Assembly (NCBI RefSeq): GCF_003367475.1
Contig: NZ_QRHA01000001.1
Span: 619,360-683,359 of the forward strand
Reading direction: 5' to 3'
Source: Alteromonas aestuariivivens
GTDB lineage: Bacteria; Pseudomonadota; Gammaproteobacteria; Enterobacterales; Alteromonadaceae
Length of the DNA: 64,000 nucleotides
This document shows positions 55,263 through 64,000 of the stretch, in pieces. Positions within the stretch are counted from its first letter, which is position 1; the number at the start of each line of letters is the position of its first letter. The notes below the pieces were generated by a model. It was not told the DNA's origin. It saw only the letters and a list, made by a program, of their open reading frames with translations, and did no database searches. A program made the translations under genes and the position numbers.

Positions 55263-55838
55263 ATGAAGCCAGAGTATTTGCCTCTGTTCCCGTTGTCGGC
55301 ACATCTGTTGCCGGGGGGGAGAATGGCGTTGCGCATATTCGAACCGCGGTATGTCCGTATGGTCAAGGATTCCTGTGCCAACAATACAGGATTCGTTCTG
55401 TGCATGCTCAATGCCAATGGTGATAAAACCAGTAATGAACATATTTATCCCATTGGAACCTATGCCCAGGTGGTGGATTTTGATTTGCTGGACGATGGTT
55501 TGCTGGGTATCAGGGTAGCGGGTCTGTATGCTGTTGAGGTCAGGAATATCCGAACTGAAGCCGATGGATTACGAGTCGGAGAGTGCAGGGCTTTGGAACC
55601 CTGGACCTGTGATATCACCCCTGAGCAGCTTGCACCAATGGATCAGCGTCTGAAAGAAATTTTTGACCGTTATGATGAGTTGGCGGCGATGTATGACAAC
55701 CCCGCGTTCGACGATCCTATTTGGGTAATTCACCGCTGGCTGGAATTGTTGCCGGTTGATGCGAAACAAAAGCAGCATTTTTTAGTCCAAAAGGATTGCA
55801 GGAAACTGCTAAACTATCTAACAGCATTGGTGCAGTGA
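55263..55838 (+). CDS. Stand-alone Lon N-terminal domain protein
   Basis: 191 residues. Only the substrate-binding LON domain is present (LPLFPLSAHLLPGGRMALRIFEPRY, and DGLLGIRVAG), without the ATPase or protease parts. Such proteins bind partners or unfolded proteins; the function here is unknown. It stands between the Cfa operon and the sigma gene. Confidence 0.88.
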   Translation: MKPEYLPLFPLSAHLLPGGRMALRIFEPRYVRMVKDSCANNTGFVLCMLNANGDKTSNEHIYPIGTYAQVVDFDLLDDGLLGIRVAGLYAVEVRNIRTEADGLRVGECRALEPWTCDITPEQLAPMDQRLKEIFDRYDELAAMYDNPAFDDPIWVIHRWLELLPVDAKQKQHFLVQKDCRKLLNYLTALVQ

Positions 55839-55886
55839 CAACCATAGCGACTTTGGGTGTTGGAAAAGCGGAATTTTCTCTCGCAG

Positions 55887-55916
55887 TGATCCTGTTTCCA
55901 GTTTGGCTCGTAGCCC
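55887..55916 (+). promoter_or_regulatory. Predicted autoregulated promoter of the ECF sigma gene
   Basis: TGATCC (55887-55892), 18-base spacer, TAGCCC (55911-55916), 36 bases before the sigma start. Confidence 0.45.
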
Positions 55917-55952
55917 ATATTTATACAGCAAAGAAAAACGCGGACAAAACTT

Positions 55953-56552
55953 ATGTTAGTTGGAATTCCATCACAACAAAGTAATAACGTCGTAAAACCT
56001 AAAGAATGTGCAGCGGAAATGGCAGAACACATCGTCGCCGTTGCCGAAAAGCGGTGTAAGGTGTCGTTCGCAATAGTGTTTGGTTATTTTGCTCCCAGAC
56101 TTCGCTCTTACGCGCTCAAGCAGATGGGTAACGAAGCGCTCGCCATGGAACTGGTTCAGGACACCATGTCGAATGTGTGGCAGAAAGCCCATCTGTTTAA
56201 TTCTGAAAAAGGATCTCCCTCCACCTGGATATTTACGATAGCCCGAAATATTCGGTTTGATATGTTGAGGAAACTCCAGAACAGAAAGGAAGAAATTTGC
56301 TCAGAAGATTTATGGCCGGTATTGTGCGAGCAAACCGCTGACGTTAATGAAACCTCGCTGGACGAGCAAATTACACTCGAGCAGGTGGGGTTTTTGTTTG
56401 ATTCACTTCCCCGTAAGCAAAAGGCTGTAATTGAAGCGATATACATAGACGGTAAATCGCAGCAGGAAGTTGCCGATGAACTGGACATTCCGTTAGGAAC
56501 CGTGAAGTCGAGAACTCGCCTGGCCTTGCAGCGACTGAAGAGTATGTTGTGA
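55953..56552 (+). CDS. ECF RNA polymerase sigma factor, ChrR-controlled type
   Basis: 199 residues. Region 2 (about 40-105, ALAMELVQDTMSNVWQKA and TWIFTIARNIRFDMLRK) and region 4 (about 140-195, LPRKQKAVIEAIYIDGKSQQEVADELDIPLGTVKSR). The next gene, 4 bases downstream, encodes a ChrR-type anti-sigma factor. The pair is known from singlet-oxygen responses in Rhodobacter sphaeroides; that signal is inferred, not shown. Confidence 0.92.
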   Translation: MLVGIPSQQSNNVVKPKECAAEMAEHIVAVAEKRCKVSFAIVFGYFAPRLRSYALKQMGNEALAMELVQDTMSNVWQKAHLFNSEKGSPSTWIFTIARNIRFDMLRKLQNRKEEICSEDLWPVLCEQTADVNETSLDEQITLEQVGFLFDSLPRKQKAVIEAIYIDGKSQQEVADELDIPLGTVKSRTRLALQRLKSML

Positions 56553-56556
56553 TTGC

Positions 56557-57240
56557 ATGATTAGGTGTCATCCACGCCTTGAACAACTGGTTAAGTTCGT
56601 TGAGGGCAACCTGTCTTATTCTGAGTCCATTCTCATTGCAGCGCATTGCGACATGTGTGATCACTGTCGTCGTGTTGTGGATTCTGAGACTGCGGACCAG
56701 GCTGAAACTGCGTTCGGTACCGATGTCGTGCAGGCAGGGCCGGATTTCGATGCGATGTTCGCGCGTATCACCCAACTTCCAGCAGCACCCGCTTTCGAGT
56801 CTGGCGAGGTGCTTTTCAAACCACCGTCCAAAACCTCGTTAGAACTGGATGGAAAATCTTTTCGTTTGCCCCGAACCTTACAAAATCTGGCCGGAAAAAC
56901 CGGTAACTGGACCAGTCTTGTCGGGCGCTTGTGGCAGGCGCCTGTTGATTTGGGATGCCACGGGGTAGCCAATTTTATCTACATGGCAAAAGGGGGCAGT
57001 GTGCCTGAGCACACGCACCGGGGGACAGAGTTCACACTGGTACTGGATGGAAAATTCAGTGATGGTCTGAACGACTATGACACTGGTGATTTCATCTACC
57101 TTGATTCAGAGCACACCCATGCACCAAAAACGGAATTTGCAGAAGGTTGCCTGGTGTTCAGTGTATTGGATCAGCCGTTGCATTTTACGTCCGGTTTGGC
57201 TCGTCTGCTAAATCCTTTCAGCCATTTGTTTTTCAGATAG
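56557..57240 (+). CDS. chrR: ChrR-type zinc/cupin anti-sigma factor
   Basis: 227 residues. The N-terminal zinc anti-sigma domain has H5, H30, C34 and C37 in the ChrR pattern (HCDMCDHC). The C-terminal cupin (about 120-205) has metal ligands in EHTHRGTE and EHTHAP. It binds the sigma factor encoded just upstream and releases it on oxidative stress such as singlet oxygen. Confidence 0.92.
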   Translation: MIRCHPRLEQLVKFVEGNLSYSESILIAAHCDMCDHCRRVVDSETADQAETAFGTDVVQAGPDFDAMFARITQLPAAPAFESGEVLFKPPSKTSLELDGKSFRLPRTLQNLAGKTGNWTSLVGRLWQAPVDLGCHGVANFIYMAKGGSVPEHTHRGTEFTLVLDGKFSDGLNDYDTGDFIYLDSEHTHAPKTEFAEGCLVFSVLDQPLHFTSGLARLLNPFSHLFFR

Positions 57241-57266
57241 GCGTAAGGCAAGACGATTCACCAATG

Positions 57267-57291
57267 AAAAAGCTCCCGAAGGAGCTTTTTT
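57267..57291. terminator. Bidirectional terminator between chrR and bamD
   Basis: AAAAAGCTCC (57267-57276), CGAA, GGAGCTTTTTT (57281-57291). Confidence 0.9.
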
Positions 57292-57296
57292 GAGTT

Positions 57297-58064
57297 TTAA
57301 CCGATAAAGTCGCTGTCCGGGTAATTCAGCTTCAGCGTTTTTATTGCATTTTGCTTCAGTTCTTCAAGCCCGAGTTGGTCATAGCTGGCAACCATAATCT
57401 CAAGGGCCTGCTGGACCTGGTCTGAATCCGGATAATGCTCAACCACATAACGGCCACGGTTGGCAGCCGCTACGTATGCCTGACGGCGCATGTAAAATCT
57501 CGCGATGGCAACTTCATATCTCGCCAGCCGGTTCTTGATATACAGCATTCGCTTGCGTGCATCGGCGGAATACTTGCTGTTGGGGTATTGCTCAATCAGT
57601 TTTCTGAAATCTTCAAATGCTTCCCGGGATTTCGCCGGATCACGGTCGGCCCGGTCAATACTTAGCAACTCCTGGAACATATTATTGTCGGCTTCCATGT
57701 TGGTAAGGCCACGCATGAACATGGCGTAGTCCACATCGGAATGATTCGGGTTTAGCCGAAGGAAGCGATCGATGGTTGCCAGGGTTTCCTGGGTTTTACC
57801 GGATTTATAGTAACTGTAAATCAGGTCCAGTTGGATCTGATGAGAAAGTGGCCCGAAAGGGTAGCGAGAGTCCAGGGCGCTCAGAGTTTGTGCGGCGGCG
57901 CTGAAATTGCCGTTTTCTATATTGGCTTTGGCCTTTGCATAGAGGGCCTGTTCACCCATGTTCACCATGGCGGCCTGCTCAGTTGCTTCATCGGAAGAAC
58001 TGCATCCGGTCACTGAGACCATGATACCGACAACCAGTGGCATCATTAAACGAAGTGATTTCAT
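57297..58064 (-). CDS. bamD: Outer-membrane assembly lipoprotein BamD
   Basis: 255 residues with lipobox SVTGC (Cys21). Tetratricopeptide-like repeats follow (LIYSYYKSGKTQETLATIDRF, NPNHSDVDYAMFMRGL). It is part of the BAM complex that inserts outer-membrane beta-barrels, which would include the TonB receptor of this window. It is divergent from rluD. Confidence 0.96.
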   Translation of the reverse strand: MKSLRLMMPLVVGIMVSVTGCSSSDEATEQAAMVNMGEQALYAKAKANIENGNFSAAAQTLSALDSRYPFGPLSHQIQLDLIYSYYKSGKTQETLATIDRFLRLNPNHSDVDYAMFMRGLTNMEADNNMFQELLSIDRADRDPAKSREAFEDFRKLIEQYPNSKYSADARKRMLYIKNRLARYEVAIARFYMRRQAYVAAANRGRYVVEHYPDSDQVQQALEIMVASYDQLGLEELKQNAIKTLKLNYPDSDFIG

Positions 58065-58201
58065 AATAATTTTTGTTTTCCTGCTTAACCGTACTCTGTG
58101 TTATGCGTGTTGAATTACTAAGATTCCTGCCATTCTAACGCACTCAAAGTTGTAAACTCCATACAAAACTGCCAAACAATACAGTGAAGCAGAATAAAGC
58201 T

Positions 58202-58210
58202 TGTTATAAT
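58202..58210 (+). promoter_or_regulatory. Extended -10 promoter of rluD
   Basis: TGTTATAAT: a perfect TATAAT with TG at the extended position, 28 bases before the rluD ATG. Confidence 0.5.
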
Positions 58211-58238
58211 AGCGGTTTTACCACAACTGACGGATGTT

Positions 58239-59222
58239 ATGAGTCAATCGGACAACCAGGTGAGCTTGAGCGCTGTGACGGGGTCTCACCATTTTGGGCA
58301 AAGGTTAGATCAGGTTTTAGCGGATTTGTTCCCCGAGTATTCACGTTCCAAATTAAAAACCTGGATACTGGATGGCAATGTCAGCGTAAACGGGGCGGTG
58401 CTCACCACTCCGCGGCAAAAGATGTTTGGCGACGAGCAAATAGAGATAGAAGCGCGCGTCGAAGTTCAGGTATCCAGCCAGCCACAAAAAATCGCTCTGG
58501 ATATCGTTTACGAAGACGACAGTATTCTGGTCATCAACAAACCTGCGGATTTGGTCGTTCATCCCGGCGCAGGCAATCATGACGGAACCATTTTAAACGC
58601 CTTGCTGGCCCATGTTCCCAACATTGATACAGTGCCCAGGGCTGGAATTGTGCACCGGCTGGACAAAGACACCACAGGGCTGATGGTCGTGGCTAAAACC
58701 CTGTCGGCGCAAACCCATTTGGTTGATCAGTTGCAGAACCGGGTGATGAGTCGTGAATACGAAGCGCTGGTGATGGGAACCATGGTTGCAGGCGGTGAGG
58801 TGGACGCCCCGATTGGACGCCATGCTACCAAGCGCACCCTTATGGCTGTACGGGAAACGGGCAAGCCGGCAGTGACTCACTACAGGGTTATGGAGAAGTT
58901 TCGTGCTTACACCCATTTAAGACTGAAACTGGAAACCGGGCGTACCCACCAGATCCGGGTACATATGGCCTACATCAAGCATCCTTTGGTGGGTGACCCA
59001 GTTTACGGTGGTCGGCCCAGGCTACCCAGAGGAGCTTCCCCGGAGTTTGTTGAAGCACTGAGAGGTTTTAATCGTCAGGCTCTGCATGCCGTGCAATTGT
59101 CACTGTTTCATCCGGAAACTGATGAATGGATGACCTGGCAGGCACCGTTGCCTGACGACATGGTCCATCTTATCGGGCAGGTGCGTGAAGATACCCGCCA
59201 GAATCCGGATTTTGACCTGTAG
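58239..59222 (+). CDS. rluD: 23S rRNA pseudouridine synthase RluD
   Basis: 327 residues. An S4-like domain (about 18-80) precedes the catalytic domain with the aspartate block GIVHRLDKDTTGLMVVAKT and RTHQIRVHMAYIKHPLVGDP. It modifies helix 69 of 23S rRNA. Its TAG overlaps the GTG start of pgeF by two bases (TAGTG), so the two genes are coupled. Confidence 0.97.
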   Translation: MSQSDNQVSLSAVTGSHHFGQRLDQVLADLFPEYSRSKLKTWILDGNVSVNGAVLTTPRQKMFGDEQIEIEARVEVQVSSQPQKIALDIVYEDDSILVINKPADLVVHPGAGNHDGTILNALLAHVPNIDTVPRAGIVHRLDKDTTGLMVVAKTLSAQTHLVDQLQNRVMSREYEALVMGTMVAGGEVDAPIGRHATKRTLMAVRETGKPAVTHYRVMEKFRAYTHLRLKLETGRTHQIRVHMAYIKHPLVGDPVYGGRPRLPRGASPEFVEALRGFNRQALHAVQLSLFHPETDEWMTWQAPLPDDMVHLIGQVREDTRQNPDFDL

Positions 59223-59941
59223 TGATACCCTTGATAAGGCCTGAGTGGAACGCGCCCGATAATGTGGTTGCCTATACCACAATGCGTAACGGGGGGGGGA
59301 GTCTGCCTCCTTATGACAGTCTGAATGTGGGGGATCATGTTGGGGACAACCCCGCCCACGTATTATCAAACAGGGCGCGGCTGCCACATTCAGATAAAAT
59401 CGTCTGGCTCGAGCAGGTTCACAGTAACCACTGTGTTACTTTTCCTGCAGTTGAGCGCCGGGCTGATGCGTCCATCAGTCGCAGCAGCGAATTTTTTTGT
59501 GCGGTGATGACTGCGGATTGCGTTCCTGTTCTTCTGTGTAATACGCTAGGTACAGAGGTTGCTGCGGTGCATGCCGGCTGGAAGGGGCTGGAACTTGAAA
59601 TCATTGCTTCAACGGTGAGGCAAATGGAGTCCAGGCCGGAACACCTGATGGCCTGGGTCGGTCCGGCAATCTCTGCAGGGTGCTATGAAGTCCCCCTGAA
59701 TTTGGCCCGGCGGTTTGAGGCCTGGCCTGATGCATTGGTTTCGCATCCAGACCAAGGCAAAGCCTGGCTTGATTTGCCATTAATCGCTGCAATTCAGTTG
59801 CAGGAATGCGGTATCTCTAACGTGGTGCAATCCAATCTGTGCACCTATTCGAACGAAACGCAATTCTATTCTCACCGCCGGGCCCAGCATCAGGGACTGA
59901 CACAAACCGGCCGCCAGGTCTCTGTCATCGGTATGCTTTGA
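59222..59941 (+). CDS. pgeF: Polyphenol oxidase-fold peptidoglycan editing factor PgeF
   Basis: 239 residues from a GTG. The laccase-domain metal ligands are present (MTADCVPVLL, AAVHAGWKGL, GPAISAGCYEV). It removes wrongly incorporated amino acids from cell-wall precursors. The gene order bamD / rluD-pgeF-clpB is the usual one in gammaproteobacteria. Confidence 0.94.
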   Translation: MIPLIRPEWNAPDNVVAYTTMRNGGGSLPPYDSLNVGDHVGDNPAHVLSNRARLPHSDKIVWLEQVHSNHCVTFPAVERRADASISRSSEFFCAVMTADCVPVLLCNTLGTEVAAVHAGWKGLELEIIASTVRQMESRPEHLMAWVGPAISAGCYEVPLNLARRFEAWPDALVSHPDQGKAWLDLPLIAAIQLQECGISNVVQSNLCTYSNETQFYSHRRAQHQGLTQTGRQVSVIGML

Positions 59942-59980
59942 TTCACATCAAAAAGATGTGTGTAGAATTTAGTCTGTTGG

Positions 59981-60009
59981 CTTGAATCCTTTTGTAACTG
60001 AACCCATAA
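59981..60009 (+). promoter_or_regulatory. Sigma-32 heat-shock promoter of clpB
   Basis: CTTGAA (59981-59986), 15-base spacer, ACCCATAA (60002-60009), close to CTTGAA-N13-15-CCCCATNT. Confidence 0.7.
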
Positions 60010-60042
60010 ATTATGCAGGGTTATTTGCAGGGGAATGAATCC

Positions 60043-62613
60043 ATGCGCTTAGACAGATTTACCAGTAAGTTCCAGTTGGCAATTTCCGATGCTCAATCGT
60101 TGGCATTGGGGCGCGATCACCAGTTTATTGAACCAGTCCATCTGATGACCGCCTTGCTGAATCAGCAGGGTGGCTCTGTGCGTCCGTTGTTGGATCAGGC
60201 TAACGTAAATGTTAATGCACTGCGCTCTGCGCTGAGTGAAGCGGTAGATCGCTTACCCCGGGTTGAGGGTATTGGCGGAGATGTGCAATTGGGTAAAGAC
60301 AGTGGCGTGCTGCTCAATTTGTGCGACAAAATTGCTCAACAGCGAAAAGACGAATACATCACCTCGGAAATTTTTGTACTTGCCGCGCTTCAGGACAAAG
60401 GACGTCTCGGTGACATTCTGCGTCAGTTGAATGTCAGTAAAGAGCAAATTGAAAAAGCCATTGATAACATGCGCGGCGGGCAAAAGGTTACCGACCCCAA
60501 TGCCGAAGATGTGCGCCAGGCACTGGAGAAGTTCACCACCGACCTGACCGAACGAGCCGAGCAGGGCAAGCTGGACCCGGTCATTGGCCGTGATGAGGAA
60601 ATTCGCCGCACAGTGCAGGTGTTGCAGCGACGTACCAAGAACAACCCTGTATTGATTGGCGAACCGGGGGTGGGTAAAACAGCGATTGTCGAAGGCCTTG
60701 CTCAACGGATCATCAATGGCGAGGTGCCGGAGGGGTTGAAAAATAAACGGGTCCTGTCGCTGGATATGGGAGCTTTGGTTGCCGGGGCCAAATATCGGGG
60801 CGAATTTGAAGAGCGTTTAAAAGCGGTACTCAATGAACTCTCCAAAGAAGAAGGCCGGGTGATCTTGTTTATTGATGAGCTGCATACCATGGTTGGGGCG
60901 GGCAAATCCGATGGCGCCATGGATGCCGGTAATATGCTTAAACCTGCACTGGCCAGAGGTGAGTTGCATTGTGTGGGCGCCACCACCCTTGATGAATACC
61001 GACAGTATATTGAAAAGGATGCGGCCCTTGAGCGTCGTTTCCAGAAAGTGCTGGTTGATGAACCCAGTGTCGAAGACACCATTGCAATATTGCGCGGACT
61101 AAAAGAGCGCTACGAATTGCATCATTCGGTTGACATTACCGATCCGGCAATTGTGGCCGCAGCCACGCTTTCACACCGTTATATTAGTGATCGTCAGCTT
61201 CCGGACAAAGCCATCGATCTTATTGACGAGGCCGCTTCCAGCATTCGCATGCAGATCGACTCCAAGCCGGAAGAGATGGACCGCCTTGAGCGGCGCATTA
61301 TTCAACTTAAACTGGAAGAACAGGCGCTGGCAAAGGAAACCGATGACGCCAGCCATAAGCGGCTGGAAATGATAGAGCTCGAGCGGGAACAGCTGGAAAA
61401 CAAATACGCCGAGCTGGACAAGGTCTGGCATGAAGAAAAAGATGCCATGCAGGGCACTCAGTCGATCAAGTCCGAACTGGAACAGGCCAAACTCGACCTG
61501 GAGATAGCACGTCGGGCCTCCGATCTGAATCGCATGTCGGAATTGCAGTACGGTAAAATACCAGAACTGGAAATGAAGCTGGAAAAAGCCGCCGAATCTG
61601 AGAATCGGGAAACTTTGCTGCTCAAGAACAAGGTAACAGACACCGAAATTGCCGAAGTGCTCTCGCGCTGGACCGGTATTCCGGTCGCCAAAATGCTGGA
61701 AGGTGAGCGAGAAAAACTGCTGCGCATGGAGGATGTGCTGCACAAGCGAGTTGTAGGCCAGGAAGAAGCGGTAAATACGGTTTCCAATGCCATTCGCCGT
61801 TCACGAGCTGGCCTTGCCGATCCGAACCGTCCGATAGGCTCATTCCTGTTTTTGGGGCCTACCGGGGTGGGTAAAACGGAACTGTGCAAGGCCCTGGCCG
61901 GATTCATGTTTGATACCGAAGAGGCCATGGTGCGCATTGATATGTCCGAGTTCATGGAAAAACACTCCGTAGCCAGACTGGTGGGGGCACCACCCGGATA
62001 CGTCGGTTACGAAGAAGGTGGTTATCTCACTGAAGCGGTCAGGCGCAAGCCTTATTCTGTGATCCTGCTTGATGAAGTGGAAAAGGCTCACCCGGATGTA
62101 TTCAATATATTGCTGCAGGTACTGGACGATGGTCGTCTTACTGATGGCCAGGGCAGAACGGTAGACTTTAAGAATACCGTGGTGATTATGACGTCTAACC
62201 TGGGGTCTGACATCATTCAGGATCAGCATCAGGAAAGCCAGTACAATGAAATGAAGGCCCGGGTGATGGGCGTAGTCGGGCAACATTTTCGCCCTGAGTT
62301 TATTAACCGGGTAGATGATATTGTGGTTTTCCACCCATTGGGTAAAGAGCAAATTAAAGCGATTGCAAAAATCCAGCTGGCCTCTCTGCGCAATCGGTTG
62401 GCTGATAAGGGCTATAAACTGGAACTTTCAGCATCCGCACTGGAAAAACTGGCTGAAGCCGGTTTTGATCCGGTGTTTGGTGCTCGGCCCCTGAAGCGGG
62501 CGATTCAGGTCCAGATTGAAAATCCACTGGCACAAAAATTATTGTCAGGGGAGATTATGCCAGAATCAACCATACGCATAGACACCGATGGTGACGAACT
62601 GAGTATCGTTTAG
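60043..62613 (+). CDS. clpB: Protein disaggregase ClpB
   Basis: 856 residues from the ATG at 60043, giving [19 protein letters not shown] as in E. coli; AGGGG lies 10 bases upstream. An N-domain, two AAA modules (Walker A GEPGVGKT and GPTGVGKT) and the long coiled-coil middle domain (about 400-520) are all present. With DnaK it rescues aggregated proteins. It is under a heat-shock promoter. Confidence 0.97.
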   Translation: MRLDRFTSKFQLAISDAQSLALGRDHQFIEPVHLMTALLNQQGGSVRPLLDQANVNVNALRSALSEAVDRLPRVEGIGGDVQLGKDSGVLLNLCDKIAQQRKDEYITSEIFVLAALQDKGRLGDILRQLNVSKEQIEKAIDNMRGGQKVTDPNAEDVRQALEKFTTDLTERAEQGKLDPVIGRDEEIRRTVQVLQRRTKNNPVLIGEPGVGKTAIVEGLAQRIINGEVPEGLKNKRVLSLDMGALVAGAKYRGEFEERLKAVLNELSKEEGRVILFIDELHTMVGAGKSDGAMDAGNMLKPALARGELHCVGATTLDEYRQYIEKDAALERRFQKVLVDEPSVEDTIAILRGLKERYELHHSVDITDPAIVAAATLSHRYISDRQLPDKAIDLIDEAASSIRMQIDSKPEEMDRLERRIIQLKLEEQALAKETDDASHKRLEMIELEREQLENKYAELDKVWHEEKDAMQGTQSIKSELEQAKLDLEIARRASDLNRMSELQYGKIPELEMKLEKAAESENRETLLLKNKVTDTEIAEVLSRWTGIPVAKMLEGEREKLLRMEDVLHKRVVGQEEAVNTVSNAIRRSRAGLADPNRPIGSFLFLGPTGVGKTELCKALAGFMFDTEEAMVRIDMSEFMEKHSVARLVGAPPGYVGYEEGGYLTEAVRRKPYSVILLDEVEKAHPDVFNILLQVLDDGRLTDGQGRTVDFKNTVVIMTSNLGSDIIQDQHQESQYNEMKARVMGVVGQHFRPEFINRVDDIVVFHPLGKEQIKAIAKIQLASLRNRLADKGYKLELSASALEKLAEAGFDPVFGARPLKRAIQVQIENPLAQKLLSGEIMPESTIRIDTDGDELSIV

Positions 62614-62618
62614 TAATG

Positions 62619-62648
62619 AAGGGGCTGCCGAACCAGGCAGCCCTTTTT
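62619..62648 (+). terminator. Rho-independent terminator after clpB
   Basis: GGGCTGCC (62622-62629), six-base loop, GGCAGCCC (62636-62643), then five T. Confidence 0.9.
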
Positions 62649-62768
62649 CATTCAATGCAGGCCGACAAGTGTGAGCACCCGGGTAATATTCCTAATAATT
62701 TGTAGGGCTATGAGATGAAGGGTGGTTATGAAATAATAGGGGAAGCAGTAATCAGTTAATGAGGAACT

Positions 62769-63614
62769 ATGTCAGATAACAAGCGCAAGGGGATATACCT
62801 ACTCCCCAACCTACTGACGACAGCCGGCCTGTTCTCCGGTTTTTACGCAGTGGTTTCTTCCATGAATGGCCACTTTGAGGCAGCCGCGGTAGCGGTTTTT
62901 GTTGCCATGGTATTTGACGGTCTGGATGGCCGGGTCGCACGCATCACAAACACTCAAAGTGCGTTCGGTGCAGAATACGATTCAATGGCCGATATGGTGT
63001 CCTTCGGTATGGCACCGGCATTGGTTGCATACAACTGGGGTCTAAGCGAGCTGGGCAAACTGGGGTGGCTGGCGGCGTTCATTTATGTCGCAGGCGCCGC
63101 TTTGAGGCTGGCACGTTTTAATACCCAGGTTGGTATTGCCGATAAACGCTTCTTCCAGGGCCTGGCTTCGCCAGCTGCTGCGGCAGTGGTATCCGGTCTG
63201 GTTTGGGTGGGTGTCGAGTATGGCATGAATGGCAACGATTATGGTGTGATCGTGGCTTTTGTTACTACCGCAGCCGGCTTGTTGATGGTCAGTAACTTTA
63301 AATATAACTCTTTTAAAGAGGTGAACTGGAACGGCAAAGTGCCATTCGTTGCTTTGTTGATCATCATGTTGATATTTGTGGTGGTAGCGACTGAACCTGC
63401 CCTGGTGTTGTTTTTGGTTTTTGTTCTTTACGCGTTGGCGGGCCCAATCAATACATTCCGCATGGTGGATAAGGTTACATTAAAGGATGTGGTCGGTGAT
63501 CATGAAGAAGATGCCGATTTTGATATCGGCGACAGTAAAAGTGCCAAAGTTGACAGCCAGAAAGGCGATAAATCTGGCAACCAGAATGACACGCATGAGC
63601 CATCCAACAGCTAA
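62769..63614 (+). CDS. pssA: CDP-diacylglycerol-serine O-phosphatidyltransferase (type II)
   Basis: 281 residues with about seven or eight membrane helices. The CDP-alcohol phosphatidyltransferase motif DGLDGRVARITNTQSAFGAE followed by YDSMAD gives the aspartate pattern DGxxAR-x8-G-x3-D-x3-D. It makes phosphatidylserine. This is the membrane-type enzyme, not the phospholipase-D-like PssA of E. coli. An acidic/lysine-rich tail of about 45 residues follows the last helix. Confidence 0.93.
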   Translation: MSDNKRKGIYLLPNLLTTAGLFSGFYAVVSSMNGHFEAAAVAVFVAMVFDGLDGRVARITNTQSAFGAEYDSMADMVSFGMAPALVAYNWGLSELGKLGWLAAFIYVAGAALRLARFNTQVGIADKRFFQGLASPAAAAVVSGLVWVGVEYGMNGNDYGVIVAFVTTAAGLLMVSNFKYNSFKEVNWNGKVPFVALLIIMLIFVVVATEPALVLFLVFVLYALAGPINTFRMVDKVTLKDVVGDHEEDADFDIGDSKSAKVDSQKGDKSGNQNDTHEPSNS

Positions 63615-63641
63615 ATTGATTGTGTAATGCACAGAGTGTTC

Positions 63642-63668
63642 AAAAAGCGACCGAGCGGGTCGCTTTTT
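63642..63668 (+). terminator. Rho-independent terminator after pssA
   Basis: GCGACC (63647-63652), loop, GGTCGC (63658-63663), flanked by A's and a run of T's. Confidence 0.88.
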
Positions 63669-63690
63669 TTATGTTTTTTTTGTTTTGGGG

Positions 63691-63718
63691 TTGACCTAAA
63701 GCGTCACGGATGTAGAAT
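63691..63718 (+). promoter_or_regulatory. rRNA promoter P1
   Basis: TTGACC (63691-63696), 16-base spacer, TAGAAT (63713-63718), followed by the GC-rich discriminator GCGCGCCTC typical of stringently controlled rRNA promoters. Confidence 0.7.
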
Positions 63719-63806
63719 GCGCGCCTCGCTTCGGGAGAGACACAAAACACCTCACCAGAAGCGTTAAAGTCCTCCGAAAGTTTTTAGAAAAAATTAAAAA
63801 ATTCGG

Positions 63807-63834
63807 TTGACAAAAAAAGGATGCAGAGTAAGAT
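63807..63834 (+). promoter_or_regulatory. rRNA promoter P2
   Basis: TTGACA (63807-63812), 16-base spacer, TAAGAT (63829-63834), with an A/T-rich UP-like stretch just upstream (63781-63804). Confidence 0.7.
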
Positions 63835-63891
63835 ACGCATCCCGCTTGAGACAAGCGCTACAGCGCAGCTCGGGCAAGCCGGAAACGGCCC

Positions 63892-63904
63892 TGTTCTTTA
63901 AAAA
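63892..63904 (+). promoter_or_regulatory. boxA antitermination element
   Basis: TGTTCTTTAAAAA, close to the boxA consensus bound by NusB-NusE; a symmetric ACTCGTTAACGAGT (63931-63944) follows it in the leader. Confidence 0.7.
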
Positions 63905-63977
63905 TTGATAACAAGACAATCTGTGTGGGCACTCGTTAACGAGTGTCAACCGACGATTCATAAATTTCGAACTATTT

Positions 63978-64000
63978 AATTGAAGAGTTTGATCATGGCT
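63978..64000 (+). rRNA. rrs: 16S ribosomal RNA, first bases only
   Basis: AATTGAAGAGTTTGATCATG is the conserved 5' end of bacterial 16S rRNA; the gene continues beyond the right edge. It is preceded by tandem promoters and boxA. Confidence 0.95.

Noticed and set aside
1..64000. CRISPR arrays, insertion sequences, prophage or tRNA genes
   Set aside because: No regular spaced repeats, transposase-like or integrase-like proteins, or cloverleaf with CCA were found by reading; a dedicated tRNA scan would settle the last point.

Overview
The window looks like a chromosome segment of a marine, polysaccharide-degrading gammaproteobacterium close to Alteromonas or Alteromonadaceae. The evidence is a PomAB-type flagellar stator (sodium type by similarity), the gene orders glyA-nrdR-ribD-ribE-ribBA-ribH-nusB-thiL-pgpA and xseB-ispA-dxs, a TonB-dependent receptor without a SusD partner, and sodium/solute symporters beside sulfatases. 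I assign no species.

Region 1 (left edge to about 34.0 kb) is one large polysaccharide utilization locus. It holds five S1-type sulfatases, three GH43 enzymes, two GH27 enzymes, one GH2 enzyme, a beta-helix protein cut by the left edge, a secreted protein of unknown family, two DUF1080 (3-keto-glycoside hydrolase family) proteins, a ThuA-like protein, a DUF1593 protein, a Kelch protein, two SSS symporters and one TonB-dependent receptor. Almost all are predicted to be secreted or lipid-anchored. A plausible scheme is surface and periplasmic desulfation and trimming of a sulfated arabinose- or galactose-containing polysaccharide, uptake of oligosaccharides by the receptor, and import of monosaccharides by the symporters. 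One GH27 has no signal peptide and is probably cytoplasmic. Seven copies of an AT-rich word (TTGTAWTATWATAT-like) lie 20 to 100 bp upstream of nearly every transcription unit of the locus. I take this as the operator or shared promoter signature of a dedicated regulon whose regulator is not in the window. Two small envelope or secreted proteins of unknown function sit inside the locus.

Region 2 (34 to 50.6 kb) is housekeeping: ettA, an lpxD-type gene standing alone, glyA, nrdR, the riboflavin genes (the RibBA has a GTP cyclohydrolase II-like domain that lacks the zinc cysteines), nusB, thiL, pgpA, dxs, ispA, xseB, pomA, pomB and an orphan solute-binding protein.

Region 3 (50.6 to 57.3 kb) is a stress module. 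It comprises an ECF sigma factor with a ChrR-type zinc/cupin anti-sigma factor, and a divergent five-gene operon (NTF2-like protein, SDR, flavin amine oxidase-like protein, DUF1365, Cfa-type methyltransferase). Both the sigma gene and the operon are preceded by TGATCC-N18-TA, which suggests that the sigma factor controls both. A stand-alone Lon N-terminal domain protein lies between them.

Region 4 (57.3 to 64 kb) holds bamD, rluD, pgeF, clpB behind a sigma-32-type promoter, pssA, and then tandem rRNA promoters, a boxA element and the first bases of a 16S rRNA gene at the right edge.

A dispersed, diverged repeat accompanies transcript ends at about 21.0, 34.0 and 44.5 kb. I saw no tRNA, CRISPR array, insertion sequence or prophage gene.
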